Shown: positions 38,201 through 44,996, numbered from the stretch's first letter. The stretch: DNA of 64,000 bases from Stomorhina lunata (GCA_933228675.1 OW121744.1:17062394-17126393), one strand, 5' to 3'. The notes: a model not told the origin generated them from the letters alone. Translations and numbers: made by a program.

Positions 38201-38493
38201 ATATGCATATATTGGCCAAAGAATATTTATTATAACAATGTCATATTCTTAATATTTTTGTAAATTTTTTTGGACATTATATGGACGTTAATATTTTATT
38301 ATAACCAAAAAAAAACCTATTAATTTGGAAAGAAAAAAAAAGTTATATATTTTAATTTAAAAAAAACTTCTTTTTCACTTTAGATGCAGATATTGTAGAG
38401 TCACCCTATAATCATATTTATGGACGTTTACCTTTGCCAACACGAGGTTATATACCGACACCACGTAGCATGTATATTGGTGAATGGGATTGA
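11167..38493 (+). CDS. exp: MH2-domain Smad-like protein, probable Expansion orthologue (partial, seven exons)
   Basis: The joined exons encode the second part of an MH2-like fold, then a low-complexity region, then one of two alternative C-termini. The MH2 part runs over exons 11167-11239, 12561-12728 and 16069-16267 and includes GFDNPLRDQK, GNILIRRYAKSNVYIKST, KLFDMKKFQSNVNRELRRAYP and LECPIWVLIVNVVAMDMLKSKLP. The last two segments resemble the Smad MH2 core strands, but no MH1 domain or receptor-phosphorylation SSXS tail is seen. In Drosophila, Expansion is an atypical MH2-only protein acting in tracheal tube-size control. I assign the name from recalled resemblance, not a search. All intron phases agree (0, 0, 1, 0, 1, then 1 for either end). 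The start codon lies left of the window. Long satellite arrays occupy most introns. Confidence 0.65.
11240..12560 (+). other. Intron, unique AT-rich sequence
   Basis: A 1.3-kb intron without a satellite array. Short frames such as 11986-12183 and the part of 12465-12854 before 12561 show no coding character. I see nothing else in it. Confidence 0.6.
12561..12728 (+). CDS. exp: MH2 gene exon (56 codons)
   Basis: The acceptor is TTTCCAG before 12561 and the donor is AAA|GTAAG after 12728, with phase 0 at both ends. The product includes GNILIRRYAKSNVYIKST and ends ALESEKIVK. This is the loop-and-strand part of the MH2-like domain, the region that in Smads carries the SNVYV-like motif. The downstream satellite array starts only about 35 bp after the donor. 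Confidence 0.85.
12762..15985. repeat. 31-bp CTATAG satellite array
   Basis: Tandem units of about 31 bp: TTTTTATAGTG, AAAAATTTT, CTATAG and AAAAA in order. CTATAG and its A/T flanks form a perfect palindrome. Many variants occur (CGAAAG for CTATAG at about 13180-13450, CTACAG at about 13990). A recognisable rare block containing AACATTTATTTAATTGTG occurs at about 13783 and again at about 14761, so a segment of about 978 bp inside the array was duplicated as a whole. Confidence 0.95.
16069..16267 (+). CDS. exp: MH2 gene exon with the C-terminal MH2 core (66 codons plus 1 nt)
   Basis: The acceptor is CTTTTCAG before 16069 and the donor is CCACCAG|GTAAG after 16267. It enters in phase 0 and leaves in phase 1. 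It encodes LFDMKKFQSNVNRELRRAYP, DRRRLETQCLSAVAFVKSES and then LECPIWVLIVNVVAMDMLKSKLPP. The order matches the end of Smad MH2 domains: helix, RxxxxxC, (V)AFVK, xCPxWVxIxN, LDxxLxxLP. In Smads this face mediates trimer contacts and binding to partner proteins. Confidence 0.85.
16268..17030 (+). other. Intron start with imperfect (GTT)n tract
   Basis: Unique AT-rich intron sequence with an imperfect GTT/TTG-rich tract at about 16388-16486. I see no exon, RNA gene or transposon in it. Confidence 0.6.
17031..18755. repeat. 21-bp palindromic satellite array (AAGACTT/AAGTCTT)
   Basis: Tandem units of about 21 bp: AAGACTTTGAAGTCTT followed by AGTAT. AAGACTT and AAGTCTT are reverse complements separated by two bases, so every unit is a short hairpin. 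A rarer block (CAGTATTAGACTTTGGAG, then CTATAAGACTTTAAGGTC, then a CTTTAATTTC unit) recurs at about 17577 and 18270, with a related version near 18035. This indicates higher-order duplication of multi-unit segments. It is unrelated in sequence to the 28-bp and 31-bp families. Confidence 0.95.
18756..19620. repeat. Degenerate CTATAG/CTAGAG satellite array
   Basis: Directly abutting the 21-bp array is a degenerate array of units of about 30 bp: TTTTTATATTGAAAATTTTT followed by CTATAG or CTAGAG and AAAAA. The boundary sequence TATAAGACTTTGAAGAAA, where the two arrays meet, occurs at about 18741 and again at about 19229. A junction-containing block of about 488 bp was therefore duplicated in tandem. 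Confidence 0.9.
19621..20419 (+). other. Intron end, unique AT-rich sequence
   Basis: No repeat array and no recognisable gene. It ends in a good acceptor (CTTTTCTTTTGCAG) for the exon at 20420. A minus-strand open frame here (20179-20586) is the antisense of the exon plus intron and is not supported. Confidence 0.6.
20420..20853 (+). CDS. exp: MH2 gene exon, Gly/Ser/Gln-rich linker (145 codons)
   Basis: The exon enters in phase 1 and leaves in phase 0 (AAG|GTATG). It starts VQQQRPIVDIKNRPRIPIPD and continues into a Gly/Ser-rich run, poly-Gln stretches and Asn-rich sequence. It ends KPPKLPPRDNVYGHEIPK. The KPPKLPPR stretch is a proline-rich, SH3-type ligand motif, and NVYG is a possible tyrosine phosphorylation site; both functional readings are inference. 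The low-complexity composition is typical of dipteran regulatory proteins and suggests a disordered linker after the MH2 domain. Confidence 0.85.
20893..23345. repeat. 31-bp AACG/CTATAG satellite array
   Basis: The array begins about 40 bp after the splice donor at 20853. The homogeneous core (about 21560-22160) has 31-bp units: AACGAAAAATTTT, CTATAG, AAAA and a T run. The flanks to 23345 are increasingly divergent. It shares the CTATAG palindrome with the array at 12762 but carries its own diagnostic AACG, so the families expanded separately. Confidence 0.95.
23346..25019 (+). other. Intron, unique AT-rich sequence with small transposon scars
   Basis: No exon was seen. Near 24065-24110 there is a GC-richer segment (GAGCGAAGCACAGTTTGC, then CCGGGTTCCGCTAGT) of the kind found at the ends of dispersed DNA elements. 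A related GCGAAGCACG string lies at about 27111. Nothing else is recognisable. Confidence 0.4.
25020..25310 (+). repeat. About 130-bp GGCGCCACCTG repeat, two tandem copies (forward)
   Basis: Two copies, with landmarks TGCACAGTTTACGATT, GAGTAATTTTCAGTGG and GCGCCACCTG, at about 25078-25162 and 25210-25291. The same unit lies in the opposite orientation at 26630-26955. The two clusters therefore bracket the exon at 25770-25854 as an inverted repeat. Confidence 0.8.
25325..25720 (+). mobile_element. Dispersed non-autonomous element (TATACCCTTCACC type)
   Basis: It starts TTATACCCTTCACCACCATA and ends near TTTCTTACTTG. Related copies, sharing internal landmarks such as ATAGAAATATTGGT and the conserved ends, lie at about 48495-48945 and (3' part only) about 55340-55637. 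There is no coding capacity. Elements with these ends are widespread in flies. I name no specific family. Confidence 0.6.
25770..25854 (+). CDS. exp: MH2 gene short exon (28 codons plus 1 nt)
   Basis: The acceptor is CTTTTCCAG before 25770 and the donor is TATG|GTAAG after 25854. It enters in phase 0 and leaves in phase 1. It encodes PDYDDIEVDTRIKLSRGKSD followed by KGKDNKKY: an acidic start and a strongly basic end. It can be joined in frame to either of the alternative terminal exons at 32165 and 38384, both entered in phase 1. Inverted copies of a repeat of about 130 bp lie on either side. Confidence 0.8.
26280..26585. repeat. 37-bp palindromic tandem repeat
   Basis: About eight units of roughly 37 bp: TGCTCGAAAAAATAAAAGTC followed by AAAAAATAACTTTTATTT. 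ATAAAAGT and ACTTTTAT are complementary, so the unit folds on itself. The same unit in the opposite orientation reappears at the far end of the window (about 63838-63960), outside the gene. Confidence 0.85.
26630..26955 (-). repeat. About 130-bp GGCGCCACC repeat, about three copies (reverse)
   Basis: Units with landmarks CCGATAGGTGGCGCCACC, AAATCGTAAACTGTGCAT and AGCCGACGAAGGTTTTAAAG are the reverse complement of the repeat at 25020-25310. The copies are imperfect (CCGACAGGTGACG, CCGATAGGTGGCG, CCGATAGATAGCG). Confidence 0.8.
27225..27415 (+). mobile_element. MITE-like repeat, copy 1
   Basis: Landmarks in order are GAGCACGTGTGTGCG, AGCTTTCTCCCATTGGA, GAGTAAAAGCGG, CGACCATAC and GTGCAACATCTTTATATTAT. 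Full copies lie at 40052-40305 (reversed) and 42300-42495. There is no coding capacity. The right-hand part of this copy was then amplified in tandem (next entry). Confidence 0.75.
27416..28290 (+). repeat. Tandem amplification of MITE fragment, units about 233-263 bp
   Basis: The landmark CATGTTATGACATATTGTGA occurs, with small variation, at about 27527, 27790, 28029 and 28262, giving spacings of about 263, 239 and 233 bp. Each unit contains the ATGGGACTTTTAAAAACGAC and TATTATAGAGTCTTTGAC segments of the MITE-like repeat to its left. The units differ mainly by short deletions. Confidence 0.85.
28291..29577 (+). other. Intron, mostly unique
   Basis: No exon, RNA gene or transposon was recognised apart from a hairpin at 29211-29252. 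The stretch near 28860-29010 is less AT-rich (CACCACCAAAACCAACGCCA and following) but has no supported splice sites or open frame. Confidence 0.5.
29211..29252. other. Near-perfect 17-bp stem hairpin
   Basis: GACAAAATGGGCAAGAC pairs with GTCTTGCCCATTTTTGTC across a 7-base loop, with one bulged T. The stem has far more G/C than its surroundings. Both strands would fold. It is intronic. I cannot say whether it is transcribed into a stable small RNA or is just a transposon end. Confidence 0.6.
29578..29754. mobile_element. Foldback MITE with nested palindromes
   Basis: Two inverted arms of about 57 bp (29578-29634 and 29698-29754) start GAAAAATTATTCGCACTTAA and share CCCAGTCTATTACATT. They surround a core of about 63 bp. 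Each arm is itself a hairpin, because GTCTATTACATT and AATGTAATAGAC occur within each arm. The motif therefore appears four times in alternating orientation (about 29593, 29623, 29698 and 29719). There is no coding sequence. The structure fits a foldback-type or MITE DNA element inserted in the intron. Confidence 0.8.
29757..32085. repeat. 24-bp CTATAG satellite array
   Basis: Core units of 24 bp (TTTGAAAATTTTCTATAG followed by AAAATA) are nearly perfect from about 30181 to 31260, with degenerate flanks. Because 24 is divisible by three and the unit lacks an in-frame stop, the array is open as a 384-codon frame repeating KIFYRKYL (30183-31337). That is a by-product of the unit length, not a gene. 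It ends about 80 bp before the acceptor of the 32165 exon. Confidence 0.95.
32165..34692 (+). CDS. exp: MH2 gene alternative terminal exon 1 (long His/Gln-rich tail, about 842 codons)
   Basis: The acceptor is CTACTTCCAG before 32165. Phase 1 joins it to the exon ending at 25854 and gives DDPYYCGLRARVPNF. The tail has poly-Gln runs (codons from about 32370 and 32780), His-rich blocks (about 32460 and 33130-33240) and a Ser/Thr stretch. It also has a CNCVSCY segment, and Lys/Asn-rich sequence toward the end. The stop is TAA-type absent: the frame ends at TGA 34690-34692. A possible poly(A) signal AATAAA lies at 35250-35255. The composition suggests a long disordered region. The final residues IYGYLKPRKPRSLSM resemble the end of the other terminal exon. 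Whether both ends are used needs transcript data; their equal phase makes this likely. Confidence 0.85.
34693..36029 (+). other. 3' UTR of the long form, then intron
   Basis: AT-rich sequence with a candidate AATAAA at 35250-35255. It includes a foldback repeat at 35488-35728 (separate entry) and A/T-rich degenerate repeats around 35340-35480 and 35880-36030. No further coding sequence was seen. Confidence 0.5.
35488..35728. mobile_element. Foldback repeat with arms of about 80 bp
   Basis: The left arm (about 35488-35570, containing GTAACCCGTGCCGACCTGAC) and the right arm (about 35646-35728) are inverted copies with scattered mismatches. A loop of about 75 bp between them contains its own palindrome GGATCATAAATGTATGATCC. 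There is no coding capacity, so it is a MITE or foldback element. Confidence 0.7.
36030..38085. repeat. 28-bp palindromic satellite array 4 (TTTTCG variant)
   Basis: The same 28-bp family as arrays 1-3, in the orientation of arrays 2 and 3, but with core AAATTTTCGAAAAATTT (a G replaced by CG). That makes the centre TTTTCGAAAA a perfect palindrome. Units with linker ACTAAAGAAGT fill about 36180-37580, and ACTAAAAAAAGT fills about 37580-38060. The array lies in the last intron, over 25 kb from arrays 1-3. Confidence 0.95.
38384..38493 (+). CDS. exp: MH2 gene alternative terminal exon 2 (36-residue tail)
   Basis: The acceptor is TTTTCACTTTAG before 38384, entered in phase 1 like the 32165 exon. 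It encodes DADIVESPYNHIYGRLPLPT followed by RGYIPTPRSMYIGEWD, with stop TGA at 38491-38493. AATAAA signals lie at 38507-38512 and 38581-38586. The short exon is clearly less AT-rich than the sequence around it, consistent with selection. Skipping the 32165 exon would give a protein about 800 residues shorter. Confidence 0.8.
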
Positions 38494-38954
38494 ATATTAT
38501 TAAGAAAATAAAACTTCAAAAAAAAAGGAAAAATTTTATTAAAAAAAAAGGAAACACAAAAAGGATGTTTTCAAGGAGTAAATAAAAAAAAGAATATTAA
38601 ATTAATTTTAAGTTATGTTTAAAAATATTTTATATAAAATTTATATGTCCCCAGAAAATATTTAGAATATCTATTTTATGCATATAATTTTTGCTTAATA
38701 ATTTACTTGCAAGAGATTATCCTTATCTTTATAATTTTAAACAAAATGAAGAAAATATTCTCAATAATAAAAGAAAACTTTTTTTCATAAAAATAAAACG
38801 CCATTAATTTTATAATTTTCATTATTTCAATGTATAAAATTTCATAACTTTAACTAAAAAAAATTCTTTAAACAAAAAAAAAACAATTAGTTAATTAAGC
38901 TATTCTATTTTTATTTGTAGGTTAATTAAAAAATAATAATTAAAAATGATTAAA
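38494..38954 (+). other. 3' UTR and intergenic AT-rich sequence
   Basis: Contains the poly(A) signals of the short form and AT-rich unique sequence. I see nothing else. Confidence 0.6.
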
Positions 38955-40045
38955 GAAAGGAGTGTTCCGCATAAAATTTGTAGTTGTATTAAGTAAAAAA
39001 ACTGTCCCGAAAAAAAATAAGTTATTATTCTGTCAAAACTACTTTAAAAAATTTTTTGATGCGCGTAAACCATCGATTTCAAAAAACCACAAAGAAAAAA
39101 ATCTAAAGGTGTTAAATCGTACGATCTAGGCGGCCAATTCTGGTCTCCAAAACGCGAAATAACACGACCGGGAAATGGCTAATGTAGCAATTGAATTGTT
39201 TCTCTGGCTGTATGACATGTGGCGCCATCTTGTTGAAACCACATGCCATTTCTTCAATTATAGGCAAGAAAAAACTGGTTATCATTTTACGATACCGAAC
39301 AACATTAACTGTTTGCGCTTGACCTGTCTCCTTTTCATAAAAAAAAGGTCCAATGATTCCTGCAGCTCAAAAACCACACCACACAGTGACACGTTGATTC
39401 TCGTAAATCACTCGAGAATTTTCCTTACCCCAAATGCGACAATTCTGCCTATTGACGAAGCCATCAAGATGGAAATGGGCCTCGTCAATGAAGATGATTT
39501 TATCGGCAAAATCAGCATTTTTATGTTGTCTCTCCAATACCCAATTAACGAACTCCCTTCGCTGTCCATGGTCATCTGGCTTCAGTGCGTGAGTCAATTG
39601 AACTTTGTATGTATGAAGTTGCAAATCTTTCGTCAAAATTCGCTACATAGTGGATTTGGAGACACCAATTTGCTGAGCTCGGTGTCGAATTAAGGTGGAT
39701 GGAGTTTGAGCGACATCATCACGTACAGCTGCGACATTTTCGGTCGATCGACCGATCTTTACATCACAAACAGACCCAGTTTCGGCAAATTTATCCATTA
39801 ATCTCTTTACAGTTGACTATTTTGGAGCATTATTGTGACCCCAAATTGATCGCAATTTGCGAAATGTAGCCGCAAAACTTTCACCATTTTGGTGAAACAA
39901 TTTCACAATGAGAATGCGTTGTATATTCGTCTAGCGCTCCATTTTTACTAACATCCTTTTACTTGCAAACAATAACAATTGTTCAAATGTCAAACAATGA
40001 CACTTCGAATCGCGCCAAATTTAAAATTGCGTTCTAGTTGGGACA
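38955..40045 (-). mobile_element. Decayed DD41D mariner-like element
   Basis: A dead transposase reading frame (separate entry) with about 100 bp on either side. The likely ends are GTGTTCCGCATAAAATTT near 38962 and, inverted, GTGTCCCAACTAGAACGC near 40040. The match between the ends is only partial, so the boundaries are approximate. The MITE-like repeat follows immediately at 40052. Confidence 0.6.
39055..39942 (-). pseudogene. Mariner (DD41D) transposase pseudogene
   Basis: Read on the minus strand from the ATG at 39942, the frame meets a stop at codon 4 and further stops and frameshifts. It still shows transposase landmarks: HRAQQIGVSKST, IFIDEAHFHLDGFVNRQNCR, VTVWCGF and [11 protein letters not shown]. 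These are followed, after a stop and shifts, by NWPPRSYDLTPLDFFLW. The spacing between the QQD aspartate and the PLD aspartate is 41 residues, as in the intact element at 49508. Several nonsense codons rule out function. It is a relative of the 49508 element, not a recent copy: many residues differ. Confidence 0.85.
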
Positions 40046-40051
40046 CACTTT

Positions 40052-40305
40052 ATAAGGATGTTGCACCTCCATACATTGATTTGTCGTATGGTCGTTTCGA
40101 AAATTCCCATAAAAATGGGAGTATAACGCTTTTACTCTAATTCGGAAACTACTAATTTAGACGGTTATCCAATGAGAGAAAGCTATGGCAAACACACGTT
40201 CTCATGACATGTGTGTTTGTTTGTGCGTTTGTGTTTTTCTTTACCCGCTTTAATTTCACATTTGACAGAAAAAAACATGTATTAAGAGCAATATCTTTAT
40301 ATTAT
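40052..40305 (-). mobile_element. MITE-like repeat, copy 2 (reversed)
   Basis: The reverse complement of the repeat at 27225-27415, with the same landmark order (GTTGCAC, GTATGGTCGTTTCG, CGCTTTTACTC, CCAATGAGAGAAAGCTATGG). It begins just outside the dead mariner and extends to about ATATCTTTATATTATAGAG near 40305. There is no coding capacity. Confidence 0.75.
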
Positions 40306-41909
40306 AGAGTATCTGGTGGTTATGCTTATCTGAATTCGATACAGGCGTATTCTGAAAATCACTTTCATGTGAAATTAAAATAACATAAATATTTAAAAGG
40401 CTCTAAATTTTAAAACTGATTAATCAGTCATAAACTATACTTTTTCCTTATTATATCGTTTCATAAAGCTACAAAATTGGTTTGATCGAATCAAAATCAA
40501 ATAAACGTTGAAAGTTTATTCGATTTCAATTTGACATAAAAGTGATTTTCAGAGCAGGCCTAATAAGTTTGGCCTTAAAAAGTGAATGCCTTTTTTAATC
40601 GAAACACTCCTTAAAACTATTTTGCAAACAAGAAAAAGTCATTTTTATTTAAAAACAAAAAACCAATTTATTTGAAAACATTTTTATTTCAAATAAAATT
40701 TTCCTTATCCTTTGAAAAAAAATAAAAATAGGATTTTAGATTTACAACATTTTTAATTGGAAATAAGAAAAGTCGAAATGAAAATGAGAAAATTCAAATT
40801 TTTAATGGAAATAATAATTTTCAAAATCGTTTTTTAACAAAATTTCACAATTTCATTTCATTTTTTTTTATTTTCAATTAAAAATTACCTTTAATCATTT
40901 GATAACAATAATTATTCCTTCTTTTGTAAAATTATAATTTTCTCTATTTGTTTTAAAATTTATAAAAGTGATTTATTAATTATTTTTTTAAATGTTTTTT
41001 ATATACTGCCACAAGTTTAAATGTCACACTTTATGTCTTAATAGTTAACAATTTTTTTATTTGCTTTTAAAAATTGCAAAAATTTATATAAAATATTAAA
41101 ATATAAATATTCTGTAATTATAGTTTTTATGTCTATTCTTATCTTTATCTAATCAAATTTAAAGTTTTTATAATTTTTCTTTTATTTAAATTATAATTGT
41201 AGAAGAAATATTATTATATAAAAAAAAAATCTGCAAGCAAGAAATTTTGATTAAAATAAATTTTATGTAAAAGATAAATACTCGTAAATAAAATATATTT
41301 GATATTAAACGTTTTTTGTTTGTTTTTAAGGGAAACACGAAATATAAGGTCTGTTTCTTAACTTTCTGGGTAAGTTCGGACAAATGAGAGTAATTTAGGA
41401 GTTACTATCTCAACAACAAAACTTACACAAAGAAAAAATGTGTTTAGTTAGTCAAGACTCAAACCAATACAGAGTACGGAAACTCATTTTGGTAAGTTTT
41501 GGGTAACATCGGACTGGTTGGGTAATATCGTTATTGCACCGGAACACAACTATTAGAAAATAAAACTTCAGGTGAACTTGAATTGTTTAAGTTTTTTCAT
41601 ATTCAATTCCTTTTTATGTATCAGAAGTTAGGAAATACCACTATTAACTCATGCTATTGAATTTTATCAAAATCGGTTCAAAACGCAAAAATCGATCTAC
41701 CGCAAATTTTATATTTTTATACTTTAATGTAAAGCCCAAAATTTAGGTTATCTTTCTAGGAATTATTTAGAAACAAATCTATAAAAATCAGAAAAATAAG
41801 ACCTAATTGCATACGTTTAAAAACTAAGACCCTACTCTTAAATCAAGACTTTCAGAACTACACAGATCTACAGATCTACTTATACATGATTACTTACTTA
41901 CTTAAATGC
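40306..41909. other. Intergenic AT-rich sequence between convergent genes
   Basis: No gene was recognised. A segment at about 40330-40570 (CTGAAAATCACTTTCATGTG and AGTGATTTTCAGAGCAGGCC) has a near copy at about 52070-52240 in an ADD1 intron, so it is a dispersed repeat with inverted ends. The minus-strand frame 41186-41383 has no coding character. Confidence 0.5.
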
Positions 41910-42300
41910 CCCATATTTACAACCTGCTATGGTCATCCATTCCTCTGCTTTTTGATGCGTTTTACGATGTCGATATCAGCATATAACTCATGATTCATTC
42001 GATGTCGATATTCATTGTTGATGCAGATTGGTCCAAAGATTCTTCGTAGAATCTTTCTCTTAAAAACTCCAAGAATAGCTACATCTGTCTATACAAGTGT
42101 CCATGATTAAGCACCATATAATAACACAGGTAGTATAAGCGTTTTGTAGAACGTAATTTTAGTTCTTACAGAGGGAGCTTTATTTCAAATCTGCCTGCTT
42201 AGACCAAAATAGCATCGGTAGGCAAGTATGATTCTGCGTTTGATTTCAAAACCTTATTTATGTTGACGGCGGTACCAAGGTAAACAAATTCTTTAACAAA
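41910..42300 (-). pseudogene. Non-LTR retrotransposon reverse transcriptase C-terminal fragment
   Basis: The minus-strand translation gives FVYLGTAVNINKVLKS, RRIILAYRCYFGLSRQ, VRTKITFYKTLILPVL and YGA-stop-SWTLV. It then continues with LRRIFGPICINNEYRHRMNH and DIDIVKRIKKQRNG. These are the signature steps of the RT thumb and C-terminal region of LINE-type elements (FVYLG, RR(I)xLANRCYFGL, KTLIxPVLLYG). At least two frameshifts and several stops show it is dead. Neither the upstream RT core nor an endonuclease is present, as expected for a truncated relic. Confidence 0.75.
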
Positions 42301-42495
42301 CTCGCAGAAACAAACATACATTTATGAGCACGTGGGTGTGCCTAAGCTTTCTCTCATTGGATAATTGTCTCCATTAGTTGTTTTCGAATCAGAGTAAAAG
42401 CGGTATGCTCTCATTTTTATGGGACTTATCGAAAAGACCATACAGCAAATCAATGTATAGAAGTGCAACATCTTCTTATAATAAATAATAGAGTC
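42300..42495 (+). mobile_element. MITE-like repeat, copy 3
   Basis: Same orientation and landmarks as the 27225 copy: GAGCACGTGGGTGTG, AGCTTTCTCTCATTGGA, GAGTAAAAGCGGTATG, AGACCATAC and GTGCAACATC. It abuts the LINE fragment and lies about 150 bp beyond the PI31 stop codon, in or near its 3' UTR end. Confidence 0.7.
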
Positions 42496-42548
42496 TTTGC
42501 TTTAATTCTAAAAATAAACACACATTAAATTTAATGAAAATTCTGAAA

Positions 42549-42554
42549 TTTATT
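42549..42554 (-). terminator. Candidate poly(A) signal of PI31
   Basis: AATAAA on the minus strand about 92 nt after the stop codon at 42646. It is the first such hexamer downstream and is plausible as the cleavage signal. Confidence 0.5.
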
Positions 42555-42645
42555 AAAAAATTCGGTTCTGTTTAAAACATTGTTCACAGATTATATTCGT
42601 TATAGTATTTTGTTAAAACCAAAGCCTTTTTTTGTTGTAGTCTGT

Positions 42646-42892
42646 TTACATGTAGTAGTCATCGCCGCCAAACCCAGGTGGTGCCATATGATCTGGATTG
42701 GGATTTGGTCGTATAGAACGTTCAGGTGGTCCATAGGGATCAAAGCGTGGCCGCGGAGCACCAGGCCCACCAATGCGAAATTCAGGATTTGAAGGAAAGG
42801 GGAATAAATTACCAGGACCTTGACCCAAAGGATCAAGATCACCGCGACCAACGGGAAATCCTGGAGGTGGTCGCCCAGCTGGGTTATATAAG
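42646..42892 (-). CDS. PI31: PI31 exon 4 (C-terminus)
   Basis: The acceptor is TTCATTTAG before 42892, entered in phase 2. It encodes [20 protein letters not shown] to the stop TAA at 42648-42646. It holds the diagnostic PSMF1 repeats [15 protein letters not shown] and [11 protein letters not shown], and the C-terminal YYM. Confidence 0.9.
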
Positions 42893-44996
42893 CTAAATGA
42901 AAAATAATTAAATAAGGAAATATTGTAGTCGGTTAAGGCCGACAATATGGAACCCTACACCATAAGGTTAAATGGAAAACGATTTTTAATACATTAGGAA
43001 GATTCATTTAATACATTAGGAAGCTTCATTTCAAACAAATAATTCCATTGTTTAAATAATTATGGTAACAATATGAATTTGAAACAAATTGTCGTTGGCG
43101 AATATTGAAAACAGTAGCGAATATTTACATGCAACGACGGATGAACTCCATATGCACTTTCCAAAACCGTTTTTGAAGAAATTCGATTTTAAAGACTTAT
43201 ACTTTAGTCAAGCGTGTTCCTTTCACACCTATAGTGGTGTAGAGTATAAAAATCGACCTAATGAAATAATTTAAATCATATATTACCCAAAAGGTGGAAG
43301 TCGTGGTTCGCCAATACGCAAGCTGTCAGGACCATCATCTGATGTGGAGGGGGATGAAGTGCCAGTAGTTTGAGTCGTTACAGTTTTATTAGTACCAGAA
43401 AATACCTAGAATTTATGTAAATGATAGTAGTAAATGCTCTTTTTGAATAAAACAATTTCTAAAGGTTGCCCCAATATAAAGCTTCAGTTTCATAAAACAT
43501 CTTAGTTATCAATATAATCAAACAGTAAGCGTCATTTTTTAATTCAATATCCTTTTTTGTAGTAGTTTCAAAGATCGAAGCCTAATTTTTTGTAATCAAT
43601 TTTTCTACAACGTTGGTAGCCATACAACTATACACACTATGACTAAACCACCACGGTAGTCGGTTTTTCGTACCGGAATGACTCGGAATTCTTAGGATTC
43701 CGACCAAGGACTACCACTTCTGCGATATTATCAGTATTATTGCAGTTACAACAACAACTAAACCATCACCAGTGCTTTATAGTTGACATTTCATCAATCA
43801 CCTAATCTGAAGCTCAACATTTGTGGGTGCATCTAGGCCCTCAAATAATAAAAATAGAAATTACTAGCACGAAATTTCCCTTAGAAGTAACTAGAAAGCT
43901 ATTCAAATCGATGTCTAAAAGATTGTAAATTAGGTATATGGCAATCAAACTAAATACTAATTTTTTTTTTAATTAACGTTGTAAGTTTGGGTTGTTTCGT
44001 TAAAGTAAAGGAACACACAATATAATGAATAAAAGTCTTAGACATGTAGGTCAAAATATTGAATTTCTTTAAAACGATAGCTCACAATTTCTCTATTATC
44101 CACGTCTTCTCAAAGAAACATCTCAGAAATCTAAATATTCTAATCAAGCATATACAATATAATTAGGTTTAGTGCTAAAGAGATTCAAAAGAATTCCGAG
44201 AAATAAACATAACTGTTCTACATTTCAAAATTTTTTTCTGCAACGTTCCAGATTTCAAATTCACGACGACAAGAAACTGTATAAACTGGCGATAGAAATG
44301 GCCTACAAATAATAAGACCCTGGAAGTGCAGTCGTGGAGGGCATTTAACTTATATGTTTCATTATCCCTTTTATCCCCTTTTTATTAACATCCGATTATT
44401 TCTTTTTAAAATACTTGTGTCTACATCTGAAACTTCTTATTAGAACCCCCTATTTGAAAAAAAAAAAAACAACTTACTGGTTCCAATAATTCTTTGCGAT
44501 ATCTATCAACAAGTTGAGAAGCATTTGGTATCATTTTGGTTATACTGCCTTTGGTTTCTTTAACTGTCTCTTCTGGATCTAAACCAATATTTGAGACTTT
44601 CCGGGTCTTCACATCTAACAGAGTAATTATTAAGGATCCTTCAGTTCGAAGACCTAACAATATATACAATTGCTTATTGTATGTATAACGTAGAGCATAA
44701 TTATTATCATCATCATTCCAGTTATCGGGTAATAACTCTGAGCCACTCTCCTCATCATCTTCGGGTAGAGTTTTCTATAAAAGTTATCAGGGTGTGACCA
44801 TGTTAAACTACTCATTTCTATATCCACATCTACTCACATCATCTCCAATGCCGATGCATTTAAATTGGGAATGTTTGGTTAGAACAAAATGGGCCAATGC
44901 AATCAGCAAGTCATCCTTTTTGTTTACTTCCTTTTGTATGGTCTTGTAGAGTAAATCCCAACCGTAGAAGAAATCATTTGATGTAGATGCAGACAT
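42646..44996 (-). CDS. PI31: PI31 proteasome regulator (PSMF1 family), four exons, apparent frameshift in exon 2
   Basis: Joined exons 44996-44838, 44775-44478, 43405-43287 and 42892-42646 give about 273 residues, close to the 271 of human PSMF1. The N-terminal dimerisation fold is in exons 1-2 ([47 protein letters not shown]). The C-terminal part is Pro/Gly-rich with [26 protein letters not shown] and [14 protein letters not shown]. It ends DDYYM, in the position of the HbYX-type tail that docks on the 20S core. PI31 binds the proteasome and, in flies, the F-box protein Nutcracker, and acts in proteasome regulation and transport. Exon 2 carries one extra base near 44700 that breaks the frame: sequencing error or real lesion. 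The gene converges with the MH2 gene and diverges from ADD1. Confidence 0.9.
43287..43405 (-). CDS. PI31: PI31 exon 3 (39 codons plus 2 nt)
   Basis: The acceptor is AATTCTAG before 43405. The donor GG|GTAATA after 43287 is slightly weak. It encodes [20 protein letters not shown] then [20 protein letters not shown], a Ser/Thr-rich linker leading into [12 protein letters not shown], the equivalent of human DPLRIPPHHP. Confidence 0.8.
44478..44775 (-). CDS. PI31: PI31 exon 2 (298 nt, frame broken once)
   Basis: The acceptor is TTTTATAG before 44775 and the donor is CCA|GTAAG after 44478. Both neighbours require phase 0, but 298 is not divisible by three. The first part reads [20 protein letters not shown] then DDDNN. 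From about 44699 the conserved sequence [20 protein letters not shown] continues one frame over. An extra T in AATAATTTATG accounts for it. Confidence 0.8.
44838..44996 (-). CDS. PI31: PI31 exon 1 (start codon, 53 codons)
   Basis: ATG at 44996-44994, preceded by an A-rich leader. It encodes [20 protein letters not shown] and ends [15 protein letters not shown]. The donor GAT|GTGAGT follows in phase 0. The alignment of FKCIGIGDD with GLGVGDQ of the human protein supports the donor choice. Confidence 0.85.

Noticed and set aside
39175..39693. 172-codon plus-strand open frame
   Set aside because: It is antisense to the decayed mariner transposase, whose conserved motifs are on the minus strand.
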